Below are positions 48,520 through 57,358 of a stretch of 64,000 nt of DNA, one piece after another. The first letter of the stretch is position 1. Each line of letters starts with the position of its first letter. Source of the DNA: Allolobophora icterica (Eukaryota > Annelida > Clitellata > Crassiclitellata > Lumbricidae). Both the position numbers and the translations under genes were made by a program. Below the pieces are notes generated by a model. That model saw nothing but the letters and a program-made list of their open reading frames with translations. It ran no database searches and was not told the DNA's origin. Where the stretch lies: assembly GCA_963556255.1 (NCBI GenBank), contig OY744617.1:31011566-31075565 (forward strand), in the 5' to 3' direction.

Positions 48520-48790
48520 TGTCACATTTCGTGACTTTTCATTACGTTACAACTTGTTCCATAGCGAGCCCTGAAGAACAAAATAAGCTCAACACCTTTC
48601 AAAATGGTACATGAGGAGAAGTTTGAGTATCCCATACAATGCCCAGACAACTAAAGCTGAAGTATGGAAAGGCACAACATCGACCTCTGTCGCAGAGATG
48701 ATCCAAACAAACACACTCAAAATTTTGCTGGCTGATTAGACCCTGAACGAGCATTGCGAACGATCAGTGCAGTAGCGAGGGGTGTTCCTT
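48520..48790 (+). pseudogene. Decayed LINE C-terminal relic, unit C copy
   Basis: Homologous to 32705-32954 but interrupted by stops and indels (GTACATGAGGAGAAGTTTGA). Part of the ancestral block. Confidence 0.5.
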
Positions 48791-48894
48791 GGAACAGTCG
48801 CAACTCAAGAGGCTGCGAACATTTGAGACGAAGTGATTTAATTATCTGTATCTTGAAATATAATAATGTGGCGAAATTCGCCAGGTTTCAATTA

Positions 48895-48902
48895 TGACGT
48901 CA
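48895..48902. promoter_or_regulatory. CRE-like palindrome TGACGTCA in the 5' LTR U3
   Basis: The perfect 8-bp CREB/ATF consensus lies 28 bp inside the LTR and about 170 bp before the TATA box. The 3' LTR has it at 56506-56513. Function is inferred from the motif only. Confidence 0.55.
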
Positions 48903-48943
48903 TGATGGTAAGCTTAATAGATTGGGTCGTTGAGTGCATTAGA

Positions 48944-49062
48944 CACCCGTGCCTCACCAGGGCACCCATGCCTCACCAGGGCACCCGTGCCTCACCAGGG
49001 CACCCATGCCTCACCAGGGCACCCATGCCTCACCAGGGCACCCGTGCCTCACTAGGGCACCC
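48944..49062 (+). repeat. 18-bp tandem repeat in the LTR U3 (about 6.6 copies)
   Basis: The unit is about GGCACCCATGCCTCACCA, with CCC(A/G)TG variants. It lies directly upstream of the TATA box, so it may act as an enhancer repeat. It is duplicated at 56555-56673 in the 3' LTR. Confidence 0.85.
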
Positions 49063-49071
49063 TTAGAAAGG

Positions 49072-49078
49072 TATATAA
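49072..49078 (+). promoter_or_regulatory. TATA box of the 5' LTR
   Basis: GTATATAAGG precedes an expected RNA start near 49100. The same box is at 56683-56689 in the 3' LTR. It follows directly on the 18-bp repeats. Confidence 0.7.
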
Positions 49079-49744
49079 GGCACCCAGCTTTTCATGTAAA
49101 AGTTCTCGTTCTTTTCGTTGCCTAGAGGAGACGTACGTGTGTAGAAGGAGAAGTTCTTTGGTTTTTATTTGTCTAGAGGAGGCGTACGTGTGTAGAAGCA
49201 AGTTATCTCGGTTTTCGTTGTCTGGAGAAGACGTACGCGTGTGTAGAGAATAGTTTTCTCTTGGTTTTCATCGGTCTTAAGGATATAATAAGATCGTCGG
49301 TTTCTCATTGGATTAATACGAGAAGTCATCTAGTATAACAAAAGTGTTCTGTTATTTCGATTCAATATCGTGGATTACTTGGATTACACTGTGAATTATA
49401 TTACGAGAAAGTGCCTCGTGGTTCTTTTACCAAAGGGTATGTACACGGAGTTTCTGTGGATGATTTGTCATAAGAAATCGTTAATTGGTCTTCGTCTGTG
49501 TTCATTGGTAGTTGATCAGTGGCCGTAAGTCCCCCGTTGACAGCGAGGGCCGAACCCCGGACATAGATAAATAAACTTAGTGCGTTCAGACCATCACCTC
49601 AAGGGAGAGATAGAGATACGGCGGACGGTCCATCCTGGTGAACGAGATAACGCGAGTGAACCGCCACACTGCCAACCTAAGTAAGGTGATAGGGAAGAAC
49701 ACCTACGACGCACTAAGGCGGTGAAAGGTTCGTTTCCGCCACAT

Positions 49745-49761
49745 TGGTACCAGAATCGGGG
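49745..49761 (+). other. Primer binding site
   Basis: TGGTACCAGAATCGGGG lies one base after the 5' LTR. It would pair with a tRNA 3' end reading CCCCGATTCTGGTACCA; an acceptor stem of this type resembles some tRNA-Leu species, but the tRNA identity is a guess. Confidence 0.65.
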
Positions 49762-49829
49762 TGGTGATTTTACCGAGTGAAATTGTGGGACATTGATCAA
49801 CTACAAAGCAACGACGAAAGCGATCATCG

Positions 49830-52800
49830 ATGGAAGACGAGGAGATAATCATAAGACCAAGACCGCGGGATTTAGAGGATCCGTACCCGGGCACTTCGAC
49901 TCCCACGAGAAGACGGCCAACGACGGAGGCGTCGCCAGAACATAGTCTGTTGGAGGTAATTGACGATGGTGACCTGAGGCACGATGAACCGAATGGAAGA
50001 GAGAGGTCAGAAAGAGAAATGTCGCCACAGAAATTGCTAGAAGGCATCGGAGGACTACTGAAGACGAGACCGATGCAGATGAAACCGGGGAAGTTCGACG
50101 GAACAGGATCGTTGGAGTCTTTCCTGGCGCAATTCGAGGTATGTGCAAGACATAACCGATGGACTGCTTCGGATAAAATCGACTTCCTTCGGTGTGCATT
50201 GGAGAAAACTGCGACTCAGTTGTTATGGGACTTCGGCGCTCGACAAGATGTAACGTATGAAGAACTGGTCGGACGTCTGCGACAACGGTATGGCATGGAA
50301 GGCCAGGCCGAGATGTTCCGTGCGCAGCTCTACTATCGACGCCAGAGAAACGGTGAAAGCCTTAGCGATCTTCTGCATGACATTCGGCGGCTTGTGGTCC
50401 TCGCGTATCCGGTTCCATCCAATGAAACTACGCAAATTATTGCCAGAGACTCTTTCTTGGAAGCCATGCGCGACCGTGAACTTTCACTCAAGGTACGTGA
50501 GCGAGAACCAAAAGGTTTGGACGAGGCCTACCGGACGGCGCTTCGTCTCGAGGCCTACCAGCGAACGACGGATACGGACGATCGGAGGAGACAGCCGAAC
50601 AGAGTGAGAGGAACGCAAGAGACCGACCTCGATGCTCAGATCCAGTCACGGATAGACCGCTTTCTCGCTGAGCAGCGCGAGGAGCAACGAAGATGGCAAC
50701 GAGAGCTGGAGAGTAACATCGACCGACAACTTCGAGAACTGCGGGGCCCAGCTGCGACTACTGGCGCCACCGGGCGAGATGCTCGCCCATCGGAAGGTAA
50801 CCAAGGATTTTCACGACGGACGGCGGCCTGCTTCAACTGTGGCCGACCCGGTCACTTCGCTCGCAACTGCCGGCAAGGCCGCCGGTCCTTCAATCGTCAG
50901 CCAGCAACGGCAACGGTCGGAACGGAACCGACTGATGTCACGGAAGATGTCGTCACTAACCACACTGCGCGGCCGAGACTTCCGAATCGTGCAAGCAACA
51001 ACGCCATCTACATACGAGGTATAGTCAACGGACGATCGCAGACCTGCCTGATCGACACTGGATCAGAAGTAAGCCTGGTACCGTCTTCTACTGTTGAAGG
51101 GTTAGACTTACGTCCTTGTAATCGCTTTTTGATGGCTGCGAATGGGTCTAATATACGGGTCCTGGGAGAGGTAAATATTCCGATAAGGATTCGGGAGGGA
51201 TTCGCAATTCCCACAGCTTTTCTGGTGTCCGATCAAATTGCTGAACCGATGTTAGGTATGGATTGGTTAAGGGAACACCGATGTCGCTTAGGTTTTGGTG
51301 CTGGGGCCTTATTTGTTGGGCGTAGGCGAGTTGCTCTTGTGAAAGGCAACGGGTCCATGTGGTGTCGGCGCGTGATCGTCGCTGAGGAGGTTGTGGTAGC
51401 TCCTAAGTGCCAACAGAATGTGTCAGTTAAGACGCAGTATGGGGACTTAGCTACTAAAGCGCCTGCATGGATGACTGAGGCCGCGGAGGTCCAGCCTGGT
51501 GTTCACCTGGCCCGAGTAGTGGTCGGAGATCGTGCGGATACGACCCAGGTAAGGGTGGTAAACCTTAGTGAAGAACCGGTTAAGCTAAGTAGGGATCAAG
51601 TTCTAGGAGGCTTGCACCCAGTAGAGGTTGAGTGCAGCAGTGTTAGCAAGGAAGGCAGAGGTCGGGTTGAGGGTGATTTTTCATTGGACTCTTTGATGGA
51701 AGATCTGCCGGAAGAGGTGAGCTCGGATGATCGCGTACAGCTGCGAAACTTGTTGGCAGAATATAAGGATATATTTTCTGCAACGGAAGGAGATCTTGGT
51801 AGAACGACCGTGACTACACATAAGATAGACACAGGTGATGCACGACCGGTAAGACAGCCTTTAAGGCGACAGCCATTGCCGTATAGGACTGCAATAGATG
51901 AGCATCTGGATAGTATGTTGGCTGCTGGGACCATTGAACCTGCTGTTAGTGAATGGGCGTCCAATGTAGTGTTGGCCCGTAAGAAAGATGGCACATTGAG
52001 ATTCTGTATTGATTATAGGCAGTTGAATGATAGGACTAAGAAGGACTCGTATCCGCTTCCACGGATTGATGAATGTTTAGACGCACTTGCTGGTGGTGGG
52101 TGGTTCAGCACCCTGGATTTACGGAGCGGCTATCACCAGGTGGCCTTGGACCGGAAAGATGCGGACAAGACAGCCTTCGTTACGCGACGGGGTATCTTTC
52201 GATGGAATGTGATGCCGTTCGGGCTCTGTAATGCGCCGAGCACTTTTCAGAGGCTGATGGATATCGTCCTCTCCGGGTTAAACTTTGAGATTTGCCTAGT
52301 TTATCTGGACGATGTGATAATCTTCGGGAGCACCACAAAAGAGCATCTAGACCGATTGAAGCAGGTGTTTCAGCGACTGAGAGAGGCTAATCTAAAGCTT
52401 AAGCCGAGCAAATGCCGTCTGATGCGCAGAGCAGTTAATTTTCTAGGACACATCATTACACCAGAAGGAGTGTCGATGGACCCGTCTACGATACAGGATG
52501 TAGTTGAATGGCCTGTCCCGCAACGGCTGAAGGATGTGCGAGCATTCGTAGGGTTGTGCTCCTACTATCGGCGATTCATTCGGGACTTTTCGATGATAGC
52601 AGCACCAATGTTCGATCTCACGAAGAAGGGTAGGGCCTTCGTTTGGGATTTGACCTGCCAGGAAGCATTTGAACGGTTGAAAACCGCCTTGACAACCGCA
52701 CCAAATCTAGCTTTGCCTGGGGATGAAGGAGTTTACGTGCTGGATTGTGATGCATGTGACTTGGGCATAGGAGCAGTTTTGTCTCAACGCATTGAAGGCG

Positions 52801-54578
52801 AGGAAAGGGTAATAGCTTATGGCAGTCGTCTTCTGTCCAATGCAGAAAGGAATTACTGTGTTACTCGTAGGGAGTTGCTCGCAATAGTACACTTTACGAA
52901 GTTGTATAGACAATACCTGTTGGGTCGTCCATTTGTGTTAAGGACGGACCACGCCGCCTTGCAATGGCTTCAGCGAACTCCGGAGCCTATTGGTCAACAG
53001 GGGCGTTGGTTGGAAAGGTTGGCTGAGTTCGAATTTCAGATAATACACCGACCGGGTCGACAACATGGAAACGCGGATGCGCTTTCCAGGAAGCCATGCC
53101 GTCAATGCGGCTATGAGACTTGGAGTGAGGTAGCCGCGGTGACTGAAGTGGCGGGGCCTGGTGTAGCAGATAATGAGCCTGGGCCCCCGGAGTCATTAGA
53201 AAAGGTACAGGAGGAAGACCCGGACCTTGGAATAGTGAGATCATGGCTGAAGGAAGGTGGACAGGTTCCCGATCTTGTGCAAATCTTGTATGAGAATGCC
53301 GCTATCAAGACGTATTGGCATCAGCGCGAACAGTTGTATTTGCTAGGAGGCGTCTTATATCGCCGAACGCCTGACAATGTGGAACAGTTAGTAATGCCTA
53401 AGGTCCGACGCGAAGAGTTCCTTAGGCTGGCTCACACGGGAATTACGGGAGGTCATTTGGGGACCCGACGCACAAGATGGCAAGTGCGACGTAGAGCATA
53501 CTGGGTAGGTTGGTCTAAAGAGACCAAACGCTTTTGTCAGCGTTGTTCACAATGCGCCCAGTACCACCGCGGACAACCTCCTCGGCAGGGCCCGCTGCAA
53601 CCACTGCCTTGTGGGGAACCCTTTGAGCGACTAAGCCTAGACATTACCGGTCCTCACCCAAGGAGCCGACGGGGCCATGTTTATATTTTAACGGTCATGG
53701 ACAATTTCACTAAATTTGTCGAGGCCATTCCCATGGCTAATCAGGAAGCGATATCGGTGGCTAGAGCGTTAGTCGAAAATGTAATTGTGAGGTACGGGGC
53801 CCCGTTGCAAATACTTACCGACCAGGGAACGAATTTTGATGGGAATCTTTTCCGGGAGCTCTGTAAAATATTGGGCATTGATAAGGTCAGAACCTCTGCT
53901 TACCACCCAAGCGGAAATGGGATGATCGAAAGGTTTCACAAAACTTTAAACGCCATGTTGGGGAAAGTTATATGCAGCCATCAAAGGGATTGGGACGACG
54001 TCTTGCCCCATGTCCTTGCCGCCTACCGGGCGTCGCTGCATGAAACGACGGGCTACAGTCCGAATTTCCTCATGTTCGGACGTGAGACAAGAGCGCCTTT
54101 GGATCTTGTCTATGGTCGACCTCCGGACGCCCTTCGAACTGATGCTACGTATGTGAGCTACGTTCAGGAGCTTGCTGAACGTATGGACAGCGCGTACCAA
54201 CTGGTCCGCGAACAGTTGAAAGTCACGGCGGAACGACGTCGCCATACTTACGACCTTCGAGTTCGTCCTGCACAGTTCAAGCCTGGAGACCGTGTTTTAT
54301 ATTTCACACCGCGTCGTCATCGAGGTCGCACTCCGAAATGGACCCGTATGTTCACGGGACCTTTTACTGTGGTGGAGCAGCGGGGAGTTGTAAATTACGT
54401 CATCCGGAAGACGGCCAATTCCCGACCGTTTACCGTGCACGTAGACAAGCTAAAGTTATGCTTTAGTGAAGAAGAATCAAGGAAAGAGGATTCACCGGAC
54501 GAGCAACCTATGAGCGAAGAGACCGACAGCGGCCGGCCACGGCGTGAGATCCGTCGGCCTGCACGTTTTCTACAGTAA
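49830..54578 (+). CDS. Gag-Pol polyprotein of the Gypsy element (1582 aa)
   Basis: One continuous frame encodes Gag and Pol without frameshift. The Gag core is at about residues 85-260. A CCHC zinc knuckle follows (C334, C337, H342, C347), then an arginine-rich linker. Aspartic protease motif DTGS is at 409-412. The reverse transcriptase has YLDD at 825-828. RNase H is marked by D972 in DCDACDLGIG, with HGNADALSR at its end. The integrase has an HHCC zinc finger (H1202, H1209, C1236, C1239) and catalytic D1271, D1331 and E1367, the last two 35 residues apart. A GPF-type module follows (MFTGPFTVV), but no chromodomain. All catalytic residues are present. The ORF looks richer in G+C than the flanking host sequence. 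Confidence 0.96.
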   Translation: MEDEEIIIRPRPRDLEDPYPGTSTPTRRRPTTEASPEHSLLEVIDDGDLRHDEPNGRERSEREMSPQKLLEGIGGLLKTRPMQMKPGKFDGTGSLESFLAQFEVCARHNRWTASDKIDFLRCALEKTATQLLWDFGARQDVTYEELVGRLRQRYGMEGQAEMFRAQLYYRRQRNGESLSDLLHDIRRLVVLAYPVPSNETTQIIARDSFLEAMRDRELSLKVREREPKGLDEAYRTALRLEAYQRTTDTDDRRRQPNRVRGTQETDLDAQIQSRIDRFLAEQREEQRRWQRELESNIDRQLRELRGPAATTGATGRDARPSEGNQGFSRRTAACFNCGRPGHFARNCRQGRRSFNRQPATATVGTEPTDVTEDVVTNHTARPRLPNRASNNAIYIRGIVNGRSQTCLIDTGSEVSLVPSSTVEGLDLRPCNRFLMAANGSNIRVLGEVNIPIRIREGFAIPTAFLVSDQIAEPMLGMDWLREHRCRLGFGAGALFVGRRRVALVKGNGSMWCRRVIVAEEVVVAPKCQQNVSVKTQYGDLATKAPAWMTEAAEVQPGVHLARVVVGDRADTTQVRVVNLSEEPVKLSRDQVLGGLHPVEVECSSVSKEGRGRVEGDFSLDSLMEDLPEEVSSDDRVQLRNLLAEYKDIFSATEGDLGRTTVTTHKIDTGDARPVRQPLRRQPLPYRTAIDEHLDSMLAAGTIEPAVSEWASNVVLARKKDGTLRFCIDYRQLNDRTKKDSYPLPRIDECLDALAGGGWFSTLDLRSGYHQVALDRKDADKTAFVTRRGIFRWNVMPFGLCNAPSTFQRLMDIVLSGLNFEICLVYLDDVIIFGSTTKEHLDRLKQVFQRLREANLKLKPSKCRLMRRAVNFLGHIITPEGVSMDPSTIQDVVEWPVPQRLKDVRAFVGLCSYYRRFIRDFSMIAAPMFDLTKKGRAFVWDLTCQEAFERLKTALTTAPNLALPGDEGVYVLDCDACDLGIGAVLSQRIEGEERVIAYGSRLLSNAERNYCVTRRELLAIVHFTKLYRQYLLGRPFVLRTDHAALQWLQRTPEPIGQQGRWLERLAEFEFQIIHRPGRQHGNADALSRKPCRQCGYETWSEVAAVTEVAGPGVADNEPGPPESLEKVQEEDPDLGIVRSWLKEGGQVPDLVQILYENAAIKTYWHQREQLYLLGGVLYRRTPDNVEQLVMPKVRREEFLRLAHTGITGGHLGTRRTRWQVRRRAYWVGWSKETKRFCQRCSQCAQYHRGQPPRQGPLQPLPCGEPFERLSLDITGPHPRSRRGHVYILTVMDNFTKFVEAIPMANQEAISVARALVENVIVRYGAPLQILTDQGTNFDGNLFRELCKILGIDKVRTSAYHPSGNGMIERFHKTLNAMLGKVICSHQRDWDDVLPHVLAAYRASLHETTGYSPNFLMFGRETRAPLDLVYGRPPDALRTDATYVSYVQELAERMDSAYQLVREQLKVTAERRRHTYDLRVRPAQFKPGDRVLYFTPRRHRGRTPKWTRMFTGPFTVVEQRGVVNYVIRKTANSRPFTVHVDKLKLCFSEEESRKEDSPDEQPMSEETDSGRPRREIRRPARFLQ

Positions 54579-54680
54579 AGTGGATAGTGCCGGATGCGCG
54601 GGCATTGTGGTCTTGCCTGGACGTCCGAGATAGTGTTCTTTAGTGCCAGTTGAATTACTGTGACGATTCTGATCGGATTA

Positions 54681-54694
54681 TTTCTTTATTGCAG
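54681..54694 (+). promoter_or_regulatory. Predicted 3' splice site ahead of the captured ORF
   Basis: TTTCTTTATTGCAG is a near-ideal polypyrimidine tract plus acceptor, with CTGAT upstream as a possible branch point. It lies 45 bp before the ATG at 54740. Joined to a leader donor such as GTAAGG at 49681, it would give a subgenomic mRNA for the third ORF, as envelope genes of retroviruses are expressed. Confidence 0.5.
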
Positions 54695-54739
54695 ACGGCT
54701 GGACGTGAAATCCTAGTCTAACGAGTTAGAGTCCTTGTC

Positions 54740-55486
54740 ATGTATCCGATCTTCAACTACCGCCAGCCTATTCTTGGTCGTAGTGTGGAATTGTCAGAAA
54801 GAAATTATACGGCTGCACCTATTTTCTGGAACGGCCGAGCGAGTATCGTCGGAACGACCATCGCCCCTCCTGGATGGTCGATCGGTCGTGGTGTGCAAGG
54901 ACACGTTGGTTATATACCTGAACGGAGTTTGTTGATGGAAAGTGAGAGCGAGGCAGGTAATCGACTGTTTCGTGTTCCTCCGACCCCAGCTAATAGTCCA
55001 GCATCATCGGATTCTACGGACTCGGAAGCCTCGACTGTGATATTCTCGCCAATGTTGAAGGACGATCAGAATGATGTAACGGCGGCGGTGATTAACGAGT
55101 TGGGCCGTCTAAAAACTGCCAGGGGATTTCCGAAGGATTTGCCGGACTCCTACCTGTGTCACCTCTGCTTCCAGAAGGGTCATCGTATACAGGAGTGTGC
55201 ACTAGCTCGACCAAGGGATGAAGCAATTACTCCATATCAAGGAAAGAAAAGATGCTTTGGGGAGTATAGTTGTCTTCGATGCCGAAGAGAGTGGTTTTCG
55301 CAAAACAGTTGGGCTAATGCGGGACAAGACTGCCTTGGATGCGGAATGACTGTGTATCCACATAAGCAACGTCTTCGGTCGAGGAGCAAGAGTCAAGATG
55401 CCTGTGGGATCAACCGAACTCATAGACAGCAATTGTGTGGAAGATGCAAGGAGCTTGGAGACTGTTGCTTCCTAGAGACCGCATAG
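54740..55486 (+). CDS. ZCCHC24-like zinc-finger protein carried by the Gypsy element (248 aa)
   Basis: The C-terminal half closely resembles the animal protein ZCCHC24, as I remember that family. YLCHLCFQKGHRIQEC forms a CCHC knuckle (C140, C143, H148, C153). A linker with TPYQGKKRCFGEY follows, then a 3CxxC-type zinc finger with CxxC pairs at 178-181, 198-201 and 233-236 around NSWANAGQDC and VYPHKQ. Proteins of this type bind RNA. The N-terminal ~130 residues are unlike it, with a Pro/Ser/Thr-rich stretch (PPTPANSPASSDS); an alternative start is M66 (54935). The ORF is intact, unspliced and entirely between pol and the 3' LTR, so a processed host transcript was probably captured. A role in genome packaging or RNA control is only inference. 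Confidence 0.85.
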   Translation: MYPIFNYRQPILGRSVELSERNYTAAPIFWNGRASIVGTTIAPPGWSIGRGVQGHVGYIPERSLLMESESEAGNRLFRVPPTPANSPASSDSTDSEASTVIFSPMLKDDQNDVTAAVINELGRLKTARGFPKDLPDSYLCHLCFQKGHRIQECALARPRDEAITPYQGKKRCFGEYSCLRCRREWFSQNSWANAGQDCLGCGMTVYPHKQRLRSRSKSQDACGINRTHRQQLCGRCKELGDCCFLETA

Positions 55487-55672
55487 AATGGATGCCTGTG
55501 TTGCTTCCGTGACTGACTCTATCACGGAACGGTGATTTCTTGATGAACTTGATATTGATGTCGTTACTTAGTGATAAGTTGTGGTAAAGTTGTGTAGGAT
55601 TAGTTGTCATTACTGTGAGAATTGGCATTGAGCTAACGATGATTTGTGATTTTGTGGTTTAGTTAATCTGCC

Positions 55673-56059
55673 ATGATGGATGATGTAGGTTACGTGGAGG
55701 AAAGCGACCTGTCAGAACAGTGGCTTCTGGACTCTGATATTGTCGCCGAGATTATGGAGTTATTGGATGGTGACGTGAATGCATTAGAATCGCCCATACC
55801 ACCTGATTTAGACGACCTTGAGATGTCGTCGCTCTTCTTTTATGGTTCTGGAACGGTCAGTCCTCCGGTTCCAGGTGTTTTAGAGTCTTCACCAAGCATG
55901 AATAATTCAGCTGTGGAAATGATACCTGTTCATGTATTGGAAATAATGCCAATACCTTTTAGTGGTTTTACGGCTGTTTGGTGGCCATATTCTTGGGGCA
56001 TTTGTCCCTTTGGGTTATGTCTTGGTCACGTGAATGAGTCTGGCTTAATGCATGAATGA
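55673..56059 (+). CDS. Small acidic ORF of the Gypsy element (128 aa), unknown function
   Basis: The ORF starts at the first of two adjacent ATGs. The N-terminal half is acidic (LDSDIVAEIMELLDGD, PPDLDDLEM), with a profile like a transcriptional activation or adaptor segment; the C-terminal half is hydrophobic with several Trp and Cys. It could be coding, because it is intact in a young element and preceded by TTTTGTGGTTTAG, a weak acceptor. I do not recognise a family, and chance cannot be excluded. Confidence 0.35.
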   Translation: MMDDVGYVEESDLSEQWLLDSDIVAEIMELLDGDVNALESPIPPDLDDLEMSSLFFYGSGTVSPPVPGVLESSPSMNNSAVEMIPVHVLEIMPIPFSGFTAVWWPYSWGICPFGLCLGHVNESGLMHE

Positions 56060-56471
56060 TTTTGACATTTTCTGACTGTGTTTTGGAAACGCATTGAATT
56101 TTAGTTAAGAGTGATAAGATTGCTGATTTGGTTCTAGACTGATTTCTTGGTTGCGTATTTTTGCGGAAAGTATGCGATTATTTTGAGGGACAACATTGCG
56201 CTATACAAATGAAAGTTTCTCATGTGTTGTGATGGTGATGTGACATTGGGGACTGAAGAATTATGACTGTTAGGTGCAATAGTGATTGAAGAAGATTTTA
56301 GTTTTCATCAGGTGTAGTTAAGCTGATGTTTTAAAGTAGATGTCCTTCTTACAGGTTTGAACTGTGAACTTTAGTCGCGTACAGTTAAGGTTGTGTATTA
56401 TTGTAGATAAGATTTCTTTTGTGGCCCAGATGTTGGTCAGAGGGTGGGGTCACCCTCTCAGCCTGGCCCGT

Positions 56472-56477
56472 GGAGAG
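56472..56477 (+). other. Short polypurine tract before the 3' LTR
   Basis: GGAGAG directly abuts the 3' LTR; a longer purine-rich run (CAGAGGGTGGGG) lies about 30 bp upstream. Either could prime plus-strand synthesis. Confidence 0.45.
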
Positions 56478-57354
56478 TGTGGCGAAATTCGCCAGGTTTC
56501 AATTATGACGTCATGATGGTAAGCTTAATAGATTGGGTCGTTGAGTGCATTAGACACCCGTGCCTCACCAGGGCACCCATGCCTCACCAGGGCACCCGTG
56601 CCTCACCAGGGCACCCATGCCTCACCAGGGCACCCATGCCTCACCAGGGCACCCGTGCCTCACTAGGGCACCCTTAGAAAGGTATATAAGGCACCCAGCT
56701 TTTCATGTAAAAGTTCTCGTTCTTTTCGTTGCCTAGAGGAGACGTACGTGTGTAGAAGGAGAAGTTCTTTGGTTTTTATTTGTCTAGAGGAGGCGTACGT
56801 GTGTAGAAGCAAGTTATCTCGGTTTTCGTTGTCTGGAGAAGACGTACGCGTGTGTAGAGAATAGTTTTCTCTTGGTTTTCATCGGTCTTAAGGATATAAT
56901 AAGATCGTCGGTTTCTCATTGGATTAATACGAGAAGTCATCTAGTATAACAAAAGTGTTCTGTTATTTCGATTCAATATCGTGGATTACTTGGATTACAC
57001 TGTGAATTATATTACGAGAAAGTGCCTCGTGGTTCTTTTGCCAAAGGGTATGTACACGGAGTTTCTGTGGATGATTTGTCATAAGAAATCGTTAATTTGT
57101 CTTCGTCTGTGTTCATTGGTAGTTGATCAGTGGCCGTAAGTCCCCCGTTGACAGCGAGGGCCGAACCCCGGACATAGATAAATAAACTTAGTGCGTTCAG
57201 ACCATCACCTCAAGGGAGAGATAGAGATACGGCGGACGGTCCATCCTGGTGAACGAGATAACGCGAGTGAACCGCCACACTGCCAACCTAAGTAAGGTGA
57301 TAGGGAAGAACACCTACGACGCACTAAGGCGGTGAAAGGTTCGTTTCCGCCACA
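56478..57354 (+). repeat. 3' LTR of the Gypsy element
   Basis: 877 bp, the same length as the 5' LTR and nearly identical to it (two substitutions seen by eye). It carries the same CRE-like motif, 18-bp repeats, TATA box and AATAAA. Confidence 0.95.
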
Positions 57355-57358
57355 ATAA

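Larger units (their letters stand above)
47904..48862. other. Shared non-coding downstream region of unit C, left of the Gypsy insertion
   Basis: It matches 14892-15850 of unit A. It contains the conserved module (48125-48366) and the decayed LINE relic (about 48520-48790). No intact gene. Confidence 0.6.
48867..49743 (+). repeat. 5' LTR of the Gypsy element
   Basis: It begins TGTGGCG and ends CGCCACA, a 7-bp terminal inverted repeat. Features in order: CRE-like palindrome, 18-bp tandem repeats, TATA box, polyadenylation hexamer AATAAA at 49570-49575, and a possible splice donor GTAAGG at 49681. Confidence 0.95.
48867..57354 (+). mobile_element. Complete Ty3/Gypsy LTR retrotransposon with extra 3' ORFs (8488 bp)
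   Basis: Two 877-bp LTRs (TGTGGCG...CGCCACA) bound the element. They are flanked by ATAA on both sides (48863-48866 and 57355-57358), a 4-bp target duplication. Unit A keeps the empty site (TTGAATATAATACACATG, about 15848). Order inside: primer site, single Gag-Pol ORF (protease, RT, RNase H, integrase), a ZCCHC24-like ORF, a small acidic ORF, then the 3' LTR. I see two differences between the LTRs (49429/57040 and 49487/57098), so the insertion is recent. All main ORFs are intact, so it may be active. About 1.9 kb separates pol from the 3' LTR, unusually long for an env-less Gypsy. Confidence 0.95.

Noticed and set aside
48866..49066. ORF at the start of the LTR (and 56444-56677)
   Set aside because: Driven by the 18-bp tandem repeats in U3, which are a multiple of three. 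It lies upstream of the TATA box.
49849..50199. Antisense ORFs over gag-pol
   Set aside because: Shadows of the long GC-richer coding frame.
54740..55486. Reading the third Gypsy ORF as an envelope gene
   Set aside because: No signal peptide, fusion or transmembrane segment. The Cys/His pattern matches zinc fingers instead.
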